Positions 32,675-44,625 are shown, numbered from the stretch's first letter. The stretch: DNA of 64,000 nucleotides from Watersipora subatra (GCF_963576615.1 NC_088711.1:17826182-17890181), one strand, 5' to 3'. Notes: generated by a model not told the origin, from the letters alone. Numbers and translations are program-made.

Positions 32675-32747
32675 GGTCATGTGGTGTAGTGGTTATCACA
32701 TCTGCTTTACACGCAGAAGGTCATGGGTTCGAAACCCATCATGACCT
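32675..32747 (+). tRNA. tRNA-Val(UAC) in CAC slot
   Basis: Anticodon at 32708-32710. Class S leader, GGTCATG acceptor and class U follow-on are CAC features, but the anticodon is UAC and the T loop reads TTCGAAA. Confidence 0.88.
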
Positions 32748-32979
32748 CACTTTTGATGCGAAATCCCAACATCATGCCGAGCAAATGTTTGACACGAATC
32801 ACCAATGAGAGCGTAACGTTTAATAAAAGCATAACGAGTAATCCTGGCAACATAAGTAAACGAAAAGATAGTTTTGGCAGGTCGCATCTACATGAGAATT
32901 GTTTTAAGAAACCCAAAAAGGACATTTAATATGAAACAATACCATGTTTTAAAACCTTGACCCTCACCCAAAATGTAGA

Positions 32980-33052
32980 GGTCGTGTGGTGTAGTGGTTA
33001 TCACATCTGCTTTACACGCAGAAGGCCATGGGTTGGAAACCCATCATGACCT
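32980..33052 (+). tRNA. tRNA-Val(UAC), C56 lost
   Basis: Anticodon at 33013-33015. The T loop reads TTGGAAA: invariant C56, which contacts G19 and lies in the B box, is G. Class P. Confidence 0.65.
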
Positions 33053-33304
33053 AACACTTTTTGGCATAATTAATAAATTTGTTAATATGTTATGCCGAGA
33101 ATGTACCATATATCTGATCAGAAATCGCAATTTACATGGTGTTCCGTGGATTAGGAATGGCCATAAATGAAGGCAAACCGTAAATGAAGAGTGCAAATGT
33201 GGTTTGGTGTCTGTGAACTTTTTTGAAATTTTTATAAGTACGATATGTTCACTATTCTTTATATACAACGATTTTTATACAACAATTTAACAATGTGTTG
33301 CCGT

Positions 33305-33377
33305 GGTCGTGTGGTGTAGTGGTTATCACATCTGCTTAACATGCAGAAGGCCATGGGTTCGAAATCCATCATGACCT
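33305..33377 (+). tRNA. tRNA-Val(AAC)
   Basis: Anticodon at 33338-33340; C38 to U; T stem closes with G53-U61; class P. Confidence 0.8.
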
Positions 33378-33616
33378 AACACTTTTTGGCATAATTAATA
33401 ACTTTTGTTAAAATTGTATGCCGAGAATGTACCATATATCTGATAAGAAATCGCAATTTACATGGTGTTCCGTGGATTAGGAATGGCAAACCGTAAATGA
33501 AGAGTGCAAATGTGGTTTGGTGTCTGTGAACTTTTTTGAATTTTTTATAAGTACGATATGTTCATTCATCTTGATATACAACGCTTTTTTATAGCAATTT
33601 AACAATGTGTTGGTGT

Positions 33617-33689
33617 GGTCGTGCGGTGTAGTGGTTATCACATCTGCTTAACACGCAGAAGGCCATGGGTTCGAAAACCATCATGACCT
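33617..33689 (+). tRNA. tRNA-Val(AAC), U8 lost
   Basis: C8 and G53/A61; anticodon at 33650-33652; class R variant GGCATGCCTGACAAC. Confidence 0.68.
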
Positions 33690-33929
33690 AACACTTTTTT
33701 GGCATGCCTGACAACTTTTGTTAATATAATATGCCGAGAATGTAACATATATCTGATCAAAAATCGCAAATTACATGGTTTTCCGCTGCATAGAAATGGC
33801 AAACCGTAAATGAAGAGTGCAAATGTGGTTTGGTGTCTGTGAACTTTTTTGAATTTTTTATAAGTACGATATGTTCATTCATCTTGATATACAACGCTTT
33901 TTTATAGCAATTTAACAATGTGTTGCCGT

Positions 33930-34002
33930 GGTCGTGTGGTGTAGTGGTTATCACATCTGCTTAACACGCAGAAGGCCATGGGTTCGAAACCCATCATGAC
34001 CT
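33930..34002 (+). tRNA. tRNA-Val(AAC)
   Basis: Anticodon at 33963-33965; intact; class Q variant CTTAACATAAC. Confidence 0.92.
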
Positions 34003-34241
34003 AACACTTTTCTTAACATAACTGATAACTTTTGTTAAAATTGTATGCCGAGAATGTATCATAAATAATAAGAAATTGCCTTTATATGGTTTTCCGCTGA
34101 ATAGAAATGGCAAACCCTAAGTGAGAAGTGCAAATGTGGTTTGGTATCTGTGAATGTTTTTGAATTTTTTATAAGTACGATATGTTCACTATTCTTTATA
34201 TACAACGCTTTTTATATAACAATTTAACAATGTGTTGCCGT

Positions 34242-34314
34242 GGTCGTGTGGTGTAGTGGTTATCACATCTGCTTAACACGCAGAAGGCCATGGGTTCGAA
34301 ATCCATCATGACCT
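34242..34314 (+). tRNA. tRNA-Val(AAC)
   Basis: Anticodon at 34275-34277; G53-U61 wobble; class P. Confidence 0.85.
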
Positions 34315-34553
34315 AACACTTTTTGGCATAATTAATAACTTTTGTTAATATGTTATGCCGAGAATGTACCATATATCTGATAAGAAATCGCAATTTACAT
34401 GGTGTTCCATGGATTAGGAATGGCAAACCGTAAATGAAGAGTGCAAATGTGGTTTGGTGTCTGTGAACTTTTTTGAATTTTTTATAAGTACGATATGTAT
34501 ATTCATCTTGATATACAACGCTTTTTTATAGCAATTTAACAATGTGTTGCCGT

Positions 34554-34626
34554 GGTCATGTGGTGTAGTGGTTATCACATCTGCTTAACACGCAGAAGGC
34601 CATGGGTTCGAAACCCATCATGACCT
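34554..34626 (+). tRNA. tRNA-Val(AAC), perfect acceptor stem
   Basis: Anticodon at 34587-34589. GGTCATG removes the G5-U68 wobble. Class Q variant CTTGATATAAC. One parent of the recombinant at 44865. Confidence 0.92.
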
Positions 34627-34865
34627 AACACTTTTCTTGATATAACTGATAACTTTTGTTAAAATTGTATGCTGAGAATGTATCATAAATAATAAGGAAT
34701 TGCCTTCATATGGTTTTCCGCTGAATAGAAATGGCAAACCCTAAATGAGAAGTGCAAATGTGGTTTGGTGTCTGTGAACGTTTTTGAATCTCTTATAAGT
34801 ACGATATGTTCACTATTCTTTATATACAACGCTTTTTATATAACAATTTAACAATGTGTTGCCGT

Positions 34866-34938
34866 GGTCGTGTGGTGTAGTGGTTATCACATCTGCTTAA
34901 CACGCAGAAGGCCATGGGTTCGTAAACCATCATGACCT
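34866..34938 (+). tRNA. tRNA-Val(AAC), A58 lost
   Basis: Anticodon at 34899-34901; T loop TTCGTAA (A58 to U) plus A61; class R, T6. Confidence 0.65.
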
Positions 34939-35179
34939 AACACTTTTTTGGCATGCCTAATAACTTTTATTAATATAGTATGCCGAGAATGTAACATATA
35001 TCTGATCAGAAATCGCAATTTACATGGTGTTCCGTGGATTAGGAATGGCAAACCGTAAATGAAGAGTGCAAATGTGGTTTGGTGTCTGTGAACTTTTTTG
35101 AATTTTTTATAAGTACGATATGTTCACTATTCTTTATATACAACGCTTTTTATATAACAATGTAACAATGTGTTGCCGT

Positions 35180-35252
35180 GGTCGTGTGGTGTAGTGGTTA
35201 TCACATCTGCTTAACACGCAGAAGGCCATGGGTTCGCAACCCATCATGACCT
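35180..35252 (+). tRNA. tRNA-Val(AAC), A58 lost
   Basis: Anticodon at 35213-35215; T loop TTCGCAA (A58 to C); class Q. The other parent of 44865. Confidence 0.7.
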
Positions 35253-35491
35253 AACACTTTTCTTAACATAACTGATAACTTTTGTTAAAATTGTATGCTG
35301 AGAATGTATCATAAATAATAAGAAATTGCCTTTATATGGTTTTCCGCTGAATAGAAATGGCAAACCCTAAGTGAGAAGTGCAAATGTGGTTTGGTGTCTG
35401 TGAATGTTTTTGAATTTTTTATAAGTACGATATGTTCACTATTCTTTATATACAACGCTTTTTATATAACAATTTAACAATGTGTTGCCGT

Positions 35492-35564
35492 GGTCGTGTG
35501 GTGTAGTGGTTATCACATCTGCTTAACACGCAGAAAGCCATGGGTTCGAAACCCATCATGACCT
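35492..35564 (+). tRNA. tRNA-Val(AAC)
   Basis: Anticodon at 35525-35527; G45 to A. Confidence 0.88.
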
Positions 35565-35802
35565 AACACTTTTCTTGACATAACTGATAACTTTTGTTAA
35601 AATTGTATGCTGAGAATGTATCATAAATAATAAGAAATTGCCTTTATATGGTTTTCCGCTGAATAGAAATGGCAAACCCTAAATGAGAAGTGCAAATGTG
35701 GTTTGGTGTCTGTGAACGTTTTTGAATTCTTTATAAGTACGATATGTTCACTCATCTTGATATACAACGCATTTTTATAGCAATTTAACAATGTGTTGGT
35801 GT

Positions 35803-35875
35803 GGTCGTGCGGTGTAGTGGTTATCACATCTGCTTAACACGCAGAAGACCATGGGTTCGAAAACCATCATGACCT
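35803..35875 (+). tRNA. tRNA-Val(AAC), U8 lost
   Basis: C8 and A61; anticodon at 35836-35838; class R, T6. Confidence 0.68.
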
Positions 35876-36115
35876 AACACTTTTTTGGCATGCCTAATAA
35901 CTTTTATTAATATAATATGCCGAGAATGTAACATATATCTGATCAGAAATCGCAAATTACATGGTTTTCCGCTGAATAGAAATGGCAAACCCTAAGTGAG
36001 AAGTGCAAATGTGGTTTGGTTTCTGTGAACTTTTTTGAATTCTTTATAAGTATGATATGTTCACTCATCTCGATATACAACGCTTTTTTATAACAATTTA
36101 ACAATGTGTTGGTGT

Positions 36116-36187
36116 GGATGTGTGGTGTGTTGGTTACTACATCTGTTAACATCTAAAAGGTCAAGGGCTCGAATCCTATCACGACTT
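36116..36187 (+). pseudogene. Decayed tRNA-Val relic
   Basis: Copy of the 32359 relic. Confidence 0.8.
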
Positions 36188-36431
36188 TTATTTTAAACCG
36201 GAAAAACCAGATGCTGGGATAAAAATGTGTAACAATTGGTTCATTGAATCTGGTGATGGAGAATACTTGCATTTTGTTTTCGATTTCAGAAATGAGGTAT
36301 CATGACGGTAGACAGGGGAACTCGAGGGTCAACATTTATCATTTTTAATACGTCGCTCAGCCAATAATAATTAATTACAGCGGATGTCCAGTACCAGATT
36401 TCACCAATGCTTTCGCATGGTCGACTAGGGT

Positions 36432-36504
36432 GGTCATGTGGTGTAGTGGTTATCACACCTGCTTCACACGCAGAAGGTCATGGGTTCGATACCCATCATG
36501 ACCT
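36432..36504 (+). tRNA. tRNA-Val(CAC), anticodon-stem mismatch
   Basis: Anticodon at 36465-36467; C27 faces A43. Confidence 0.8.
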
Positions 36505-36734
36505 CACTTTTGATGCGAAATCCTAACATCACGCTGAGCAAATGTTTGACACGAATCACCAATGAGAGCGTAACGTTTAATAAAAGCATAACGAGTAATC
36601 CTGGCAACATAAGTAAACGAAAAGATAGTTTTGGCAGGTCGCATCTACATGACAATTGTTTTAAAAAACCCAAACGGATATTTAATAAGAAACAATACCA
36701 AGTTTTAAAACATGAACCTTACCCAAAATGTAGA

Positions 36735-36807
36735 GGTCATGTGGTGTAGTGGTTATCACATCTGCTTTACACGCAGAAGGTCATGGGTTCGAAACCCATC
36801 ATGACCT
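36735..36807 (+). tRNA. tRNA-Val(UAC) between two U spacers
   Basis: Anticodon at 36768-36770; GGTCATG acceptor. Class U lies on both sides, so it is a crossover product of a UAC-slot leader with the 32675-type gene. Confidence 0.88.
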
Positions 36808-37039
36808 CACTTTTGATGCGAAATCCCAACATCATGCCGAGCAAATGTTTGACACGAATCACCAATGAGAGCGTAACGTTTAATAAAAGCATAACGAGTA
36901 ATCCTGGCAACATAAGTAAACGAAAAGATAGTTTTGGCAGGTCGCATCTACATGAGAATTGTTTTAAGAAACCCAAAAAGGACATTTAATATGAAACAAT
37001 ACCATGTTTTAAAACCTTGACCCTCACCCAAAATGTAGA

Positions 37040-37112
37040 GGTCGTGTGGTGTAGTGGTTATCACATCTGCTTTACACGCAGAAGGCCATGGGTTGGAAAC
37101 CCATCATGACCT
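37040..37112 (+). tRNA. tRNA-Val(UAC), C56 lost
   Basis: Anticodon at 37073-37075; TTGGAAA T loop. Confidence 0.65.
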
Positions 37113-37364
37113 AACACTTTTTGGCATAATTAATAAATTTGTTAATATGTTATGCCGAGAATGTACCATATATCTGATCAGAAATCGCAATTTACATGGT
37201 GTTCCGTGGATTAGGAATGGCCATAAATGAAGGCAAACCGTAAATGAAGAGTGCAAATGTGGTTTGGTGTCTGTGAACTTTTTTGAAATTTTTATAAGTA
37301 CGATATGTTCACTATTCTTTATATACAACGATTTTTATACAACAATTTAACAATGTGTTGCCGT

Positions 37365-37437
37365 GGTCGTGTGGTGTAGTGGTTATCACATCTGCTTAAC
37401 ATGCAGAAGGCCATGGGTTCGAAATCCATCATGACCT
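37365..37437 (+). tRNA. tRNA-Val(AAC)
   Basis: Copy of 33305; anticodon at 37398-37400. Confidence 0.8.
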
Positions 37438-37676
37438 AACACTTTTTGGCATAATTAATAACTTTTGTTAAAATTGTATGCCGAGAATGTACCATATATC
37501 TGATAAGAAATCGCAATTTACATGGTGTTCCGTGGATTAGGAATGGCAAACCGTAAATGAAGAGTGCAAATGTGGTTTGGTGTCTGTGAACTTTTTTGAA
37601 TTTTTTATAAGTACGATATGTTCATTCATCTTGATATACAACGCTTTTTTATAGCAATTTAACAATGTGTTGGTGT

Positions 37677-37749
37677 GGTCGTGCGGTGTAGTGGTTATCA
37701 CATCTGCTTAACACGCAGAAGGCCATGGGTTCGAAAACCATCATGACCT
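37677..37749 (+). tRNA. tRNA-Val(AAC), U8 lost
   Basis: Copy of 33617; anticodon at 37710-37712. Confidence 0.68.
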
Positions 37750-37989
37750 AACACTTTTTTGGCATGCCTGACAACTTTTGTTAATATAATATGCCGAGAA
37801 TGTAACATATATCTGATCAAAAATCGCAAATTACATGGTTTTCCGCTGCATAGAAATGGCAAACCGTAAATGAAGAGTGCAAATGTGGTTTGGTGTCTGT
37901 GAACTTTTTTGAATTTTTTATAAGTACGATATGTTCATTCATCTTGATATACAACGCTTTTTTATAGCAATTTAACAATGTGTTGCCGT

Positions 37990-38062
37990 GGTCGTGTGGT
38001 GTAGTGGTTATCACATCTGCTTAACACGCAGAAGGCCATGGGTTCGAAACCCATCATGACCT
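37990..38062 (+). tRNA. tRNA-Val(AAC)
   Basis: Copy of 33930; anticodon at 38023-38025. Confidence 0.92.
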
Positions 38063-38301
38063 AACACTTTTCTTAACATAACTGATAACTTTTGTTAAAA
38101 TTGTATGCCGAGAATGTATCATAAATAATAAGAAATTGCCTTTATATGGTTTTCCGCTGAATAGAAATGGCAAACCCTAAGTGAGAAGTGCAAATGTGGT
38201 TTGGTATCTGTGAATGTTTTTGAATTTTTTATAAGTACGATATGTTCACTATTCTTTATATACAACGCTTTTTATATAACAATTTAACAATGTGTTGCCG
38301 T

Positions 38302-38374
38302 GGTCGTGTGGTGTAGTGGTTATCACATCTGCTTAACACGCAGAAGGCCATGGGTTCGAAATCCATCATGACCT
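38302..38374 (+). tRNA. tRNA-Val(AAC)
   Basis: G53-U61; anticodon at 38335-38337. Confidence 0.85.
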
Positions 38375-38613
38375 AACACTTTTTGGCATAATTAATAACT
38401 TTTGTTAATATGTTATGCCGAGAATGTACCATATATCTGATAAGAAATCGCAATTTACATGGTGTTCCATGGATTAGGAATGGCAAACCGTAAATGAAGA
38501 GTGCAAATGTGGTTTGGTGTCTGTGAACTTTTTTGAATTTTTTATAAGTACGATATGTTCATTCATCTTGATATACAACGCTTTTTTATAGCAATTTAAC
38601 AATGTGTTGCCGT

Positions 38614-38686
38614 GGTCGTGTGGTGTAGTGGTTATCACATCTGCTTAACACGCAGAAGGCCATGGGTTCGAAACCCATCATGACCT
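38614..38686 (+). tRNA. tRNA-Val(AAC)
   Basis: Extra two-unit duplication of 37990 (offset 624); anticodon at 38647-38649. Confidence 0.92.
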
Positions 38687-38925
38687 AACACTTTTCTTAA
38701 CATAACTGATAACTTTTGTTAAAATTGTATGCCGAGAATGTATCATAAATAATAAGAAATTGCCTTTATATGGTTTTCCGCTGAATAGAAATGGCAAACC
38801 CTAAGTGAGAAGTGCAAATGTGGTTTGGTATCTGTGAATGTTTTTGAATTTTTTATAAGTACGATATGTTCACTATTCTTTATATACAACGCTTTTTATA
38901 TAACAATTTAACAATGTGTTGCCGT

Positions 38926-38998
38926 GGTCGTGTGGTGTAGTGGTTATCACATCTGCTTAACACGCAGAAGGCCATGGGTTCGAAATCCATCATGACCT
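38926..38998 (+). tRNA. tRNA-Val(AAC)
   Basis: Duplicate of 38302; anticodon at 38959-38961. Confidence 0.85.
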
Positions 38999-39237
38999 AA
39001 CACTTTTTGGCATAATTAATAACTTTTGTTAATATGTTATGCCGAGAATGTACCATATATCTGATAAGAAATCGCAATTTACATGGTGTTCCATGGATTA
39101 GGAATGGCAAACCGTAAATGAAGAGTGCAAATGTGGTTTGGTGTCTGTGAACTTTTTTGAATTTTTTATAAGTACGATATGTATATTCATCTTGATATAC
39201 AACGCTTTTTTATAGCAATTTAACAATGTGTTGCCGT

Positions 39238-39310
39238 GGTCATGTGGTGTAGTGGTTATCACATCTGCTTAACACGCAGAAGGCCATGGGTTCGAAACCC
39301 ATCATGACCT
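39238..39310 (+). tRNA. tRNA-Val(AAC), perfect acceptor stem
   Basis: Copy of 34554; anticodon at 39271-39273. Confidence 0.92.
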
Positions 39311-39549
39311 AACACTTTTCTTGATATAACTGATAACTTTTGTTAAAATTGTATGCTGAGAATGTATCATAAATAATAAGGAATTGCCTTCATATGGTTT
39401 TCCGCTGAATAGAAATGGCAAACCCTAAATGAGAAGTGCAAATGTGGTTTGGTGTCTGTGAACGTTTTTGAATCTCTTATAAGTACGATATGTTCACTAT
39501 TCTTTATATACAACGCTTTTTATATAACAATTTAACAATGTGTTGCCGT

Positions 39550-39622
39550 GGTCGTGTGGTGTAGTGGTTATCACATCTGCTTAACACGCAGAAGGCCATG
39601 GGTTCGTAAACCATCATGACCT
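39550..39622 (+). tRNA. tRNA-Val(AAC), A58 lost
   Basis: Copy of 34866 (A58 to U); anticodon at 39583-39585. Confidence 0.65.
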
Positions 39623-39863
39623 AACACTTTTTTGGCATGCCTAATAACTTTTATTAATATAGTATGCCGAGAATGTAACATATATCTGATCAGAAATCGC
39701 AATTTACATGGTGTTCCGTGGATTAGGAATGGCAAACCGTAAATGAAGAGTGCAAATGTGGTTTGGTGTCTGTGAACTTTTTTGAATTTTTTATAAGTAC
39801 GATATGTTCACTATTCTTTATATACAACGCTTTTTATATAACAATGTAACAATGTGTTGCCGT

Positions 39864-39936
39864 GGTCGTGTGGTGTAGTGGTTATCACATCTGCTTAACA
39901 CGCAGAAGGCCATGGGTTCGCAACCCATCATGACCT
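39864..39936 (+). tRNA. tRNA-Val(AAC), A58 lost
   Basis: Copy of 35180 (A58 to C); anticodon at 39897-39899. Confidence 0.7.
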
Positions 39937-40174
39937 AACACTTTTCTTAACATAACTGATAACTTTTGTTAAAATTGTATGCTGAGAATGTATCATAAAT
40001 AATAAGAAATTGCCTTTATATGGTTTTCCGCTGAATAGAAATGGCAAACCCTAAATGAGAAGTGCAAATGTGGTTTGGTGTCTGTGAACGTTTTTGAATT
40101 CTTTATAAGTACGATATGTTCACTCATCTTGATATACAACGCATTTTTATAGCAATTTAACAATGTGTTGGTGT

Positions 40175-40247
40175 GGTCGTGCGGTGTAGTGGTTATCACA
40201 TCTGCTTAACACGCAGAAGACCATGGGTTCGAAAACCATCATGACCT
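40175..40247 (+). tRNA. tRNA-Val(AAC), U8 lost
   Basis: Copy of 35803; anticodon at 40208-40210. The 35492-type unit is missing just before it. Confidence 0.68.
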
Positions 40248-40487
40248 AACACTTTTTTGGCATGCCTAATAACTTTTATTAATATAATATGCCGAGAATG
40301 TAACATATATCTGATCATAAATCGCAAATTACATGGTTTTCCGCTGAATAGAAATGGCAAACCCTAAGTGAGAAGTGCAAATGTGGTTTGGTTTCTGTGA
40401 ACTTTTTTGAATTCTTTATAAGTATGATATGTTCACTCATCTCGATATACAACGCTTTTTTATAACAATTTAACAATGTGTTGGTGT

Positions 40488-40559
40488 GGATGTGTGGTGT
40501 GTTGGTTACTACATCTGTTAACATCTAAAAGGTCAAGGGCTCGAATCCTATCACGACTT
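40488..40559 (+). pseudogene. Decayed tRNA-Val relic
   Basis: Copy of the 36116 relic. Confidence 0.8.
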
Positions 40560-40803
40560 TTATTTTAAACCGGAAAAACCAGATGCTGGGATAAAAATGT
40601 GTAACAATTGGTTCATTGAATCTGGTGATGGAGAATACTTGCATTTTGTTTTCGATTTCAGAAATGAGGTATCATGACGGTAGACAGGGGAACTCGAGGG
40701 TCAACATTTATCATTTTTAATACGTCGCTCAGCCAATAATAATTAATTACAGCGGATGTCCAGTACCAGATTTCACCAATGCTTTCGCATGGTCGACTAG
40801 GGT

Positions 40804-40876
40804 GGTCATGTGGTGTAGTGGTTATCACACCTGCTTCACACGCAGAAGGTCATGGGTTCGATACCCATCATGACCT
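40804..40876 (+). tRNA. tRNA-Val(CAC), anticodon-stem mismatch
   Basis: C27/A43; anticodon at 40837-40839. Confidence 0.8.
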
Positions 40877-41106
40877 CACTTTTGATGCGAAATCCTAACA
40901 TCACGCTGAGCAAATGTTTGACACGAATCACCAATGAGAGCGTAACGTTTAATAAAAGCATAACGAGTAATCCTGGCAACATAAGTAAACGAAAAGATAG
41001 TTTTGGCAGGTCGCATCTACATGACAATTGTTTTAAAAAACCCAAACGGATATTTAATAAGAAACAATACCAAGTTTTAAAACATGAACCTTACCCAAAA
41101 TGTAGA

Positions 41107-41179
41107 GGTCATGTGGTGTAGTGGTTATCACATCTGCTTTACACGCAGAAGGTCATGGGTTCGAAACCCATCATGACCT
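41107..41179 (+). tRNA. tRNA-Val(UAC) between two U spacers
   Basis: Copy of 36735; anticodon at 41140-41142. The spacer after it switches to the 30869 type, marking the 10-kb join. Confidence 0.88.
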
Positions 41180-41408
41180 CACTTTTGATGCGAAATCCCA
41201 ACATCATGCCGAGCAAATGTTTGACACGAATCACCAATGAGAGCGTAACATTTAATAAAGCATAACGAGTAATCCTGGCAACATAAGTAAACGAAACGAT
41301 AGTTTTGGCAGGTCGCATCTACATGAGAATTGTTTTAAGAAACCTAAACGGACATTTAATATATAACAATACCATGTTTTAAGCCTTGACCCTCACCCAA
41401 AATGTAGA

Positions 41409-41481
41409 GGTCGTGTGGTGTAGTGGTTATCACATCTGCTTTACACGCAGAAGGCCATGGGTTCGAAACCCATCATGACCT
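41409..41481 (+). tRNA. tRNA-Val(UAC)
   Basis: Duplicate of 31098; anticodon at 41442-41444. Confidence 0.9.
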
Positions 41482-41733
41482 AACACTTTTTGGCATAATT
41501 AATAAATTTGTTAATATGTTATGCCGAGAATGTACCATATATCTGATCAGAAATCGCAATTTACATGGTGTTCCGTGGATTAGGAATGGCCGTAAATGAA
41601 GGCAAACCGAAAATGAAGAGTGCAAATGTGGTTTGGTGTCTGTGAACTTTTTTGAATTTTTTATAAGTACGATATGTTCACTATTCTTTATATACAACGC
41701 TTTTTATATAACAATTTAACAATGTGTTGCCGT

Positions 41734-41806
41734 GGTCGTGTGGTGTAGTGGTTATCACATCTGCTTAACACGCAGAAGGCCATGGGTTCGAAACCCATCA
41801 TGACCT
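41734..41806 (+). tRNA. tRNA-Val(AAC)
   Basis: Duplicate of 31423; anticodon at 41767-41769. Confidence 0.92.
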
Positions 41807-42045
41807 AACACTTTTCTTGACATAACTGATAACTTTTGTTAAAATTGTATGCTGAGAATGTATCATAAATAATAAGAAATTGCCTTTATATGGTTTTCTG
41901 CTGAATAGAAATGGCAAACCCTAAGTGAGAAGTGCAAATGTGGTTTGGTGTCTGTGAATGTTTTTGAATTTTTTATAAGTACGATATGTTCACTATTCTT
42001 TATATACAACGTTTTTTATATAACAATGTAACAATGTGTTGCCGT

Positions 42046-42118
42046 GGTCGTGTGGTGTAGTGGTTATCACATCTGCTTAACACGCAGAAAGCCATGGGTT
42101 CGAAACCCATCATGACCT
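42046..42118 (+). tRNA. tRNA-Val(AAC)
   Basis: Duplicate of 31735 (G45 to A); anticodon at 42079-42081. Confidence 0.88.
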
Positions 42119-42356
42119 AACACTTTTCTTGACATAACTGATAACTTTTGTTAAAATTGTATGCTGAGAATGTATCATAAATAATAAAAAATTGCCTTTA
42201 TATGGTTTTCCGCTGAATAGAAATGGCAAACCCTAAATGAGAAGTGCAAATGTGGTTTGGTGTCTGTGAACGTTTTTGAATTCTTTATAAGTACGATATG
42301 TTCACTCATCTTGATATACAACGCATTTTTATAGCAATTTAACAATGTGTTGGTGT

Positions 42357-42429
42357 GGTCGTGCGGTGTAGTGGTTATCACATCTGCTTAACACGCAGAA
42401 GACCATGGGTTCGAAAACCATCATGACCT
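42357..42429 (+). tRNA. tRNA-Val(AAC), U8 lost
   Basis: Duplicate of 32046; anticodon at 42390-42392. Confidence 0.68.
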
Positions 42430-42669
42430 AACACTTTTTTGGCATGCCTAATAACTTTTATTAATATAATATGCCGAGAATGTAACATATATCTGATCAA
42501 AAATCGCAAATTACATGGTTTTCCGCTGAATAGAAATGGCAAACCCTAAGTGAGAAGTGCAAATGTGGTTTGGTTTCTGTGAACTTTTTTGAATTCTTTA
42601 TAAGTATGATATGTTCACTCATCTCGATATACAACGCTTTTTTATAACAATTTAACAATGTGTTGGTGT

Positions 42670-42741
42670 GGATGTGTGGTGTGTTGGTTACTACATCTGT
42701 TAACATCTAAAAGGTCAGGGGCTCGAATCCTATCACGACTT
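42670..42741 (+). pseudogene. Decayed tRNA-Val relic
   Basis: Duplicate of 32359 with a private change (AGGTCAGGGG). Confidence 0.8.
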
Positions 42742-42985
42742 TTATTTTAAACCGGAAAAACCAGATGCTGGGATAAAAATGTGTAACAATTGGTTCATTG
42801 AATCTGGTGATGGAGAATACTTGCATCTTGTTTTCGATTTCAGAAATGAGGTATCATGACGGTAGACAGGGGAACTCGAGGGTCAACATTTATCATTTTT
42901 AATACGTCGCTCAGCCAATAATAATTAATTACAGCGGATGTCCAGTACCAGATTTCACCAATGCTTTCGCATGGTCGACTAGGGT

Positions 42986-43058
42986 GGTCATGTGGTGTAG
43001 TGGTTATCACATCTGCTTTACACGCAGAAGGTCATGGGTTCGAAACCCATCATGACCT
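42986..43058 (+). tRNA. tRNA-Val(UAC) in CAC slot
   Basis: Duplicate of 32675; anticodon at 43019-43021. Confidence 0.88.
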
Positions 43059-43290
43059 CACTTTTGATGCGAAATCCCAACATCATGCCGAGCAAATGTT
43101 TGACACGAATCACCAATGAGAGCGTAACGTTTAATAAAAGCATAACGAGTAATCCTGGCAACATAAGTAAACGAAAAGATAGTTTTGGCAGGTCGCATCT
43201 ACATGAGAATTGTTTTAAGAAACCCAAAAAGGACATTTAATATGAAACAATACCATGTTTTAAAACCTTGACCCTCACCCAAAATGTAGA

Positions 43291-43363
43291 GGTCGTGTGG
43301 TGTAGTGGTTATCACATCTGCTTTACACGCAGAAGGCCATGGGTTGGAAACCCATCATGACCT
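43291..43363 (+). tRNA. tRNA-Val(UAC), C56 lost
   Basis: Duplicate of 32980; anticodon at 43324-43326. Confidence 0.65.
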
Positions 43364-43615
43364 AACACTTTTTGGCATAATTAATAAATTTGTTAATATG
43401 TTATGCCGAGAATGTACCATATATCTGATCAGAAATCACAATTTACATGGTGTTCCGTGGATTAGGAATGGCCATAAATGAAGGCAAACCGTAAATGAAG
43501 AGTGCAAATGTGGTTTGGTGTCTGTGAACTTTTTTGAAATTTTTATAAGTACGATATGTTCACTATTCTTTATATACAACGATTTTTATACAACAATTTA
43601 ACAATGTGTTGCCGT

Positions 43616-43688
43616 GGTCGTGTGGTGTAGTGGTTATCACATCTGCTTAACATGCAGAAGGCCATGGGTTCGAAATCCATCATGACCT
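43616..43688 (+). tRNA. tRNA-Val(AAC)
   Basis: Duplicate of 33305; anticodon at 43649-43651. Confidence 0.8.
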
Positions 43689-43927
43689 AACACTTTTTGG
43701 CATAATTAATAACTTTTGTTAAAATTGTATGCCGAGAATGTACCATATATCTGATAAGAAATCGCAATTTACATGGTGTTCCGTGGATTAGGAATGGCAA
43801 ACCGTAAATGAAGAGTGCAAATGTGGTTTGGTGTCTGTGAACTTTTTTGAATTTTTTATAAGTACGATATGTTCATTCATCTTGATATACAACGCTTTTT
43901 TATAGCAATTTAACAATGTGTTGGTGT

Positions 43928-44000
43928 GGTCGTGCGGTGTAGTGGTTATCACATCTGCTTAACACGCAGAAGGCCATGGGTTCGAAAACCATCATGACCT
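43928..44000 (+). tRNA. tRNA-Val(AAC), U8 lost
   Basis: Duplicate of 33617; anticodon at 43961-43963. Confidence 0.68.
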
Positions 44001-44240
44001 AACACTTTTTTGGCATGCCTGACAACTTTTGTTAATATAATATGCCGAGAATGTAACATATATCTGATCAAAAATCGCAAATTACATGGTTTTCCGCTGC
44101 ATAGAAATGGCAAACCGTAAATGAAGAGTGCAAATGTGGTTTGGTGTCTGTGAACTTTTTTGAATTTTTTATAAGTACGATATGTTCATTCATCTTGATA
44201 TACAACGCTTTTTTATAGCAATTTAACAATGTGTTGCCGT

Positions 44241-44313
44241 GGTCGTGTGGTGTAGTGGTTATCACATCTGCTTAACACGCAGAAGGCCATGGGTTCGAAA
44301 CCCATCATGACCT
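44241..44313 (+). tRNA. tRNA-Val(AAC)
   Basis: Duplicate of 33930; anticodon at 44274-44276. Confidence 0.92.
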
Positions 44314-44552
44314 AACACTTTTCTTAACATAACTGATAACTTTTGTTAAAATTGTATGCCGAGAATGTATCATAAATAATAAGAAATTGCCTTTATATGG
44401 TTTTCCGCTGAATAGAAATGGCAAACCCTAAGTGAGAAGTGCAAATGTGGTTTGGTATCTGTGAATGTTTTTGAATTTTTTATAAGTACGATATGTTCAC
44501 TATTCTTTATATACAACGCTTTTTATATAACAATTTAACAATGTGTTGCCGT

Positions 44553-44625
44553 GGTCGTGTGGTGTAGTGGTTATCACATCTGCTTAACACGCAGAAGGCC
44601 ATGGGTTCGAAATCCATCATGACCT
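44553..44625 (+). tRNA. tRNA-Val(AAC)
   Basis: Duplicate of 34242; anticodon at 44586-44588; G53-U61. Confidence 0.85.

Larger units (their letters stand above)
30900..41210 (+). repeat. About 10.3-kb higher-order repeat, copy 1
   Basis: Boundaries are approximate. Genes from 31098 to 34242 recur at an offset of 10,311 bp, and those from 35492 to 41107 at 9,685 bp. It holds 33 tRNA-like loci, including an internal 4,372-bp repetition (36432 to 40804). Confidence 0.75.
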
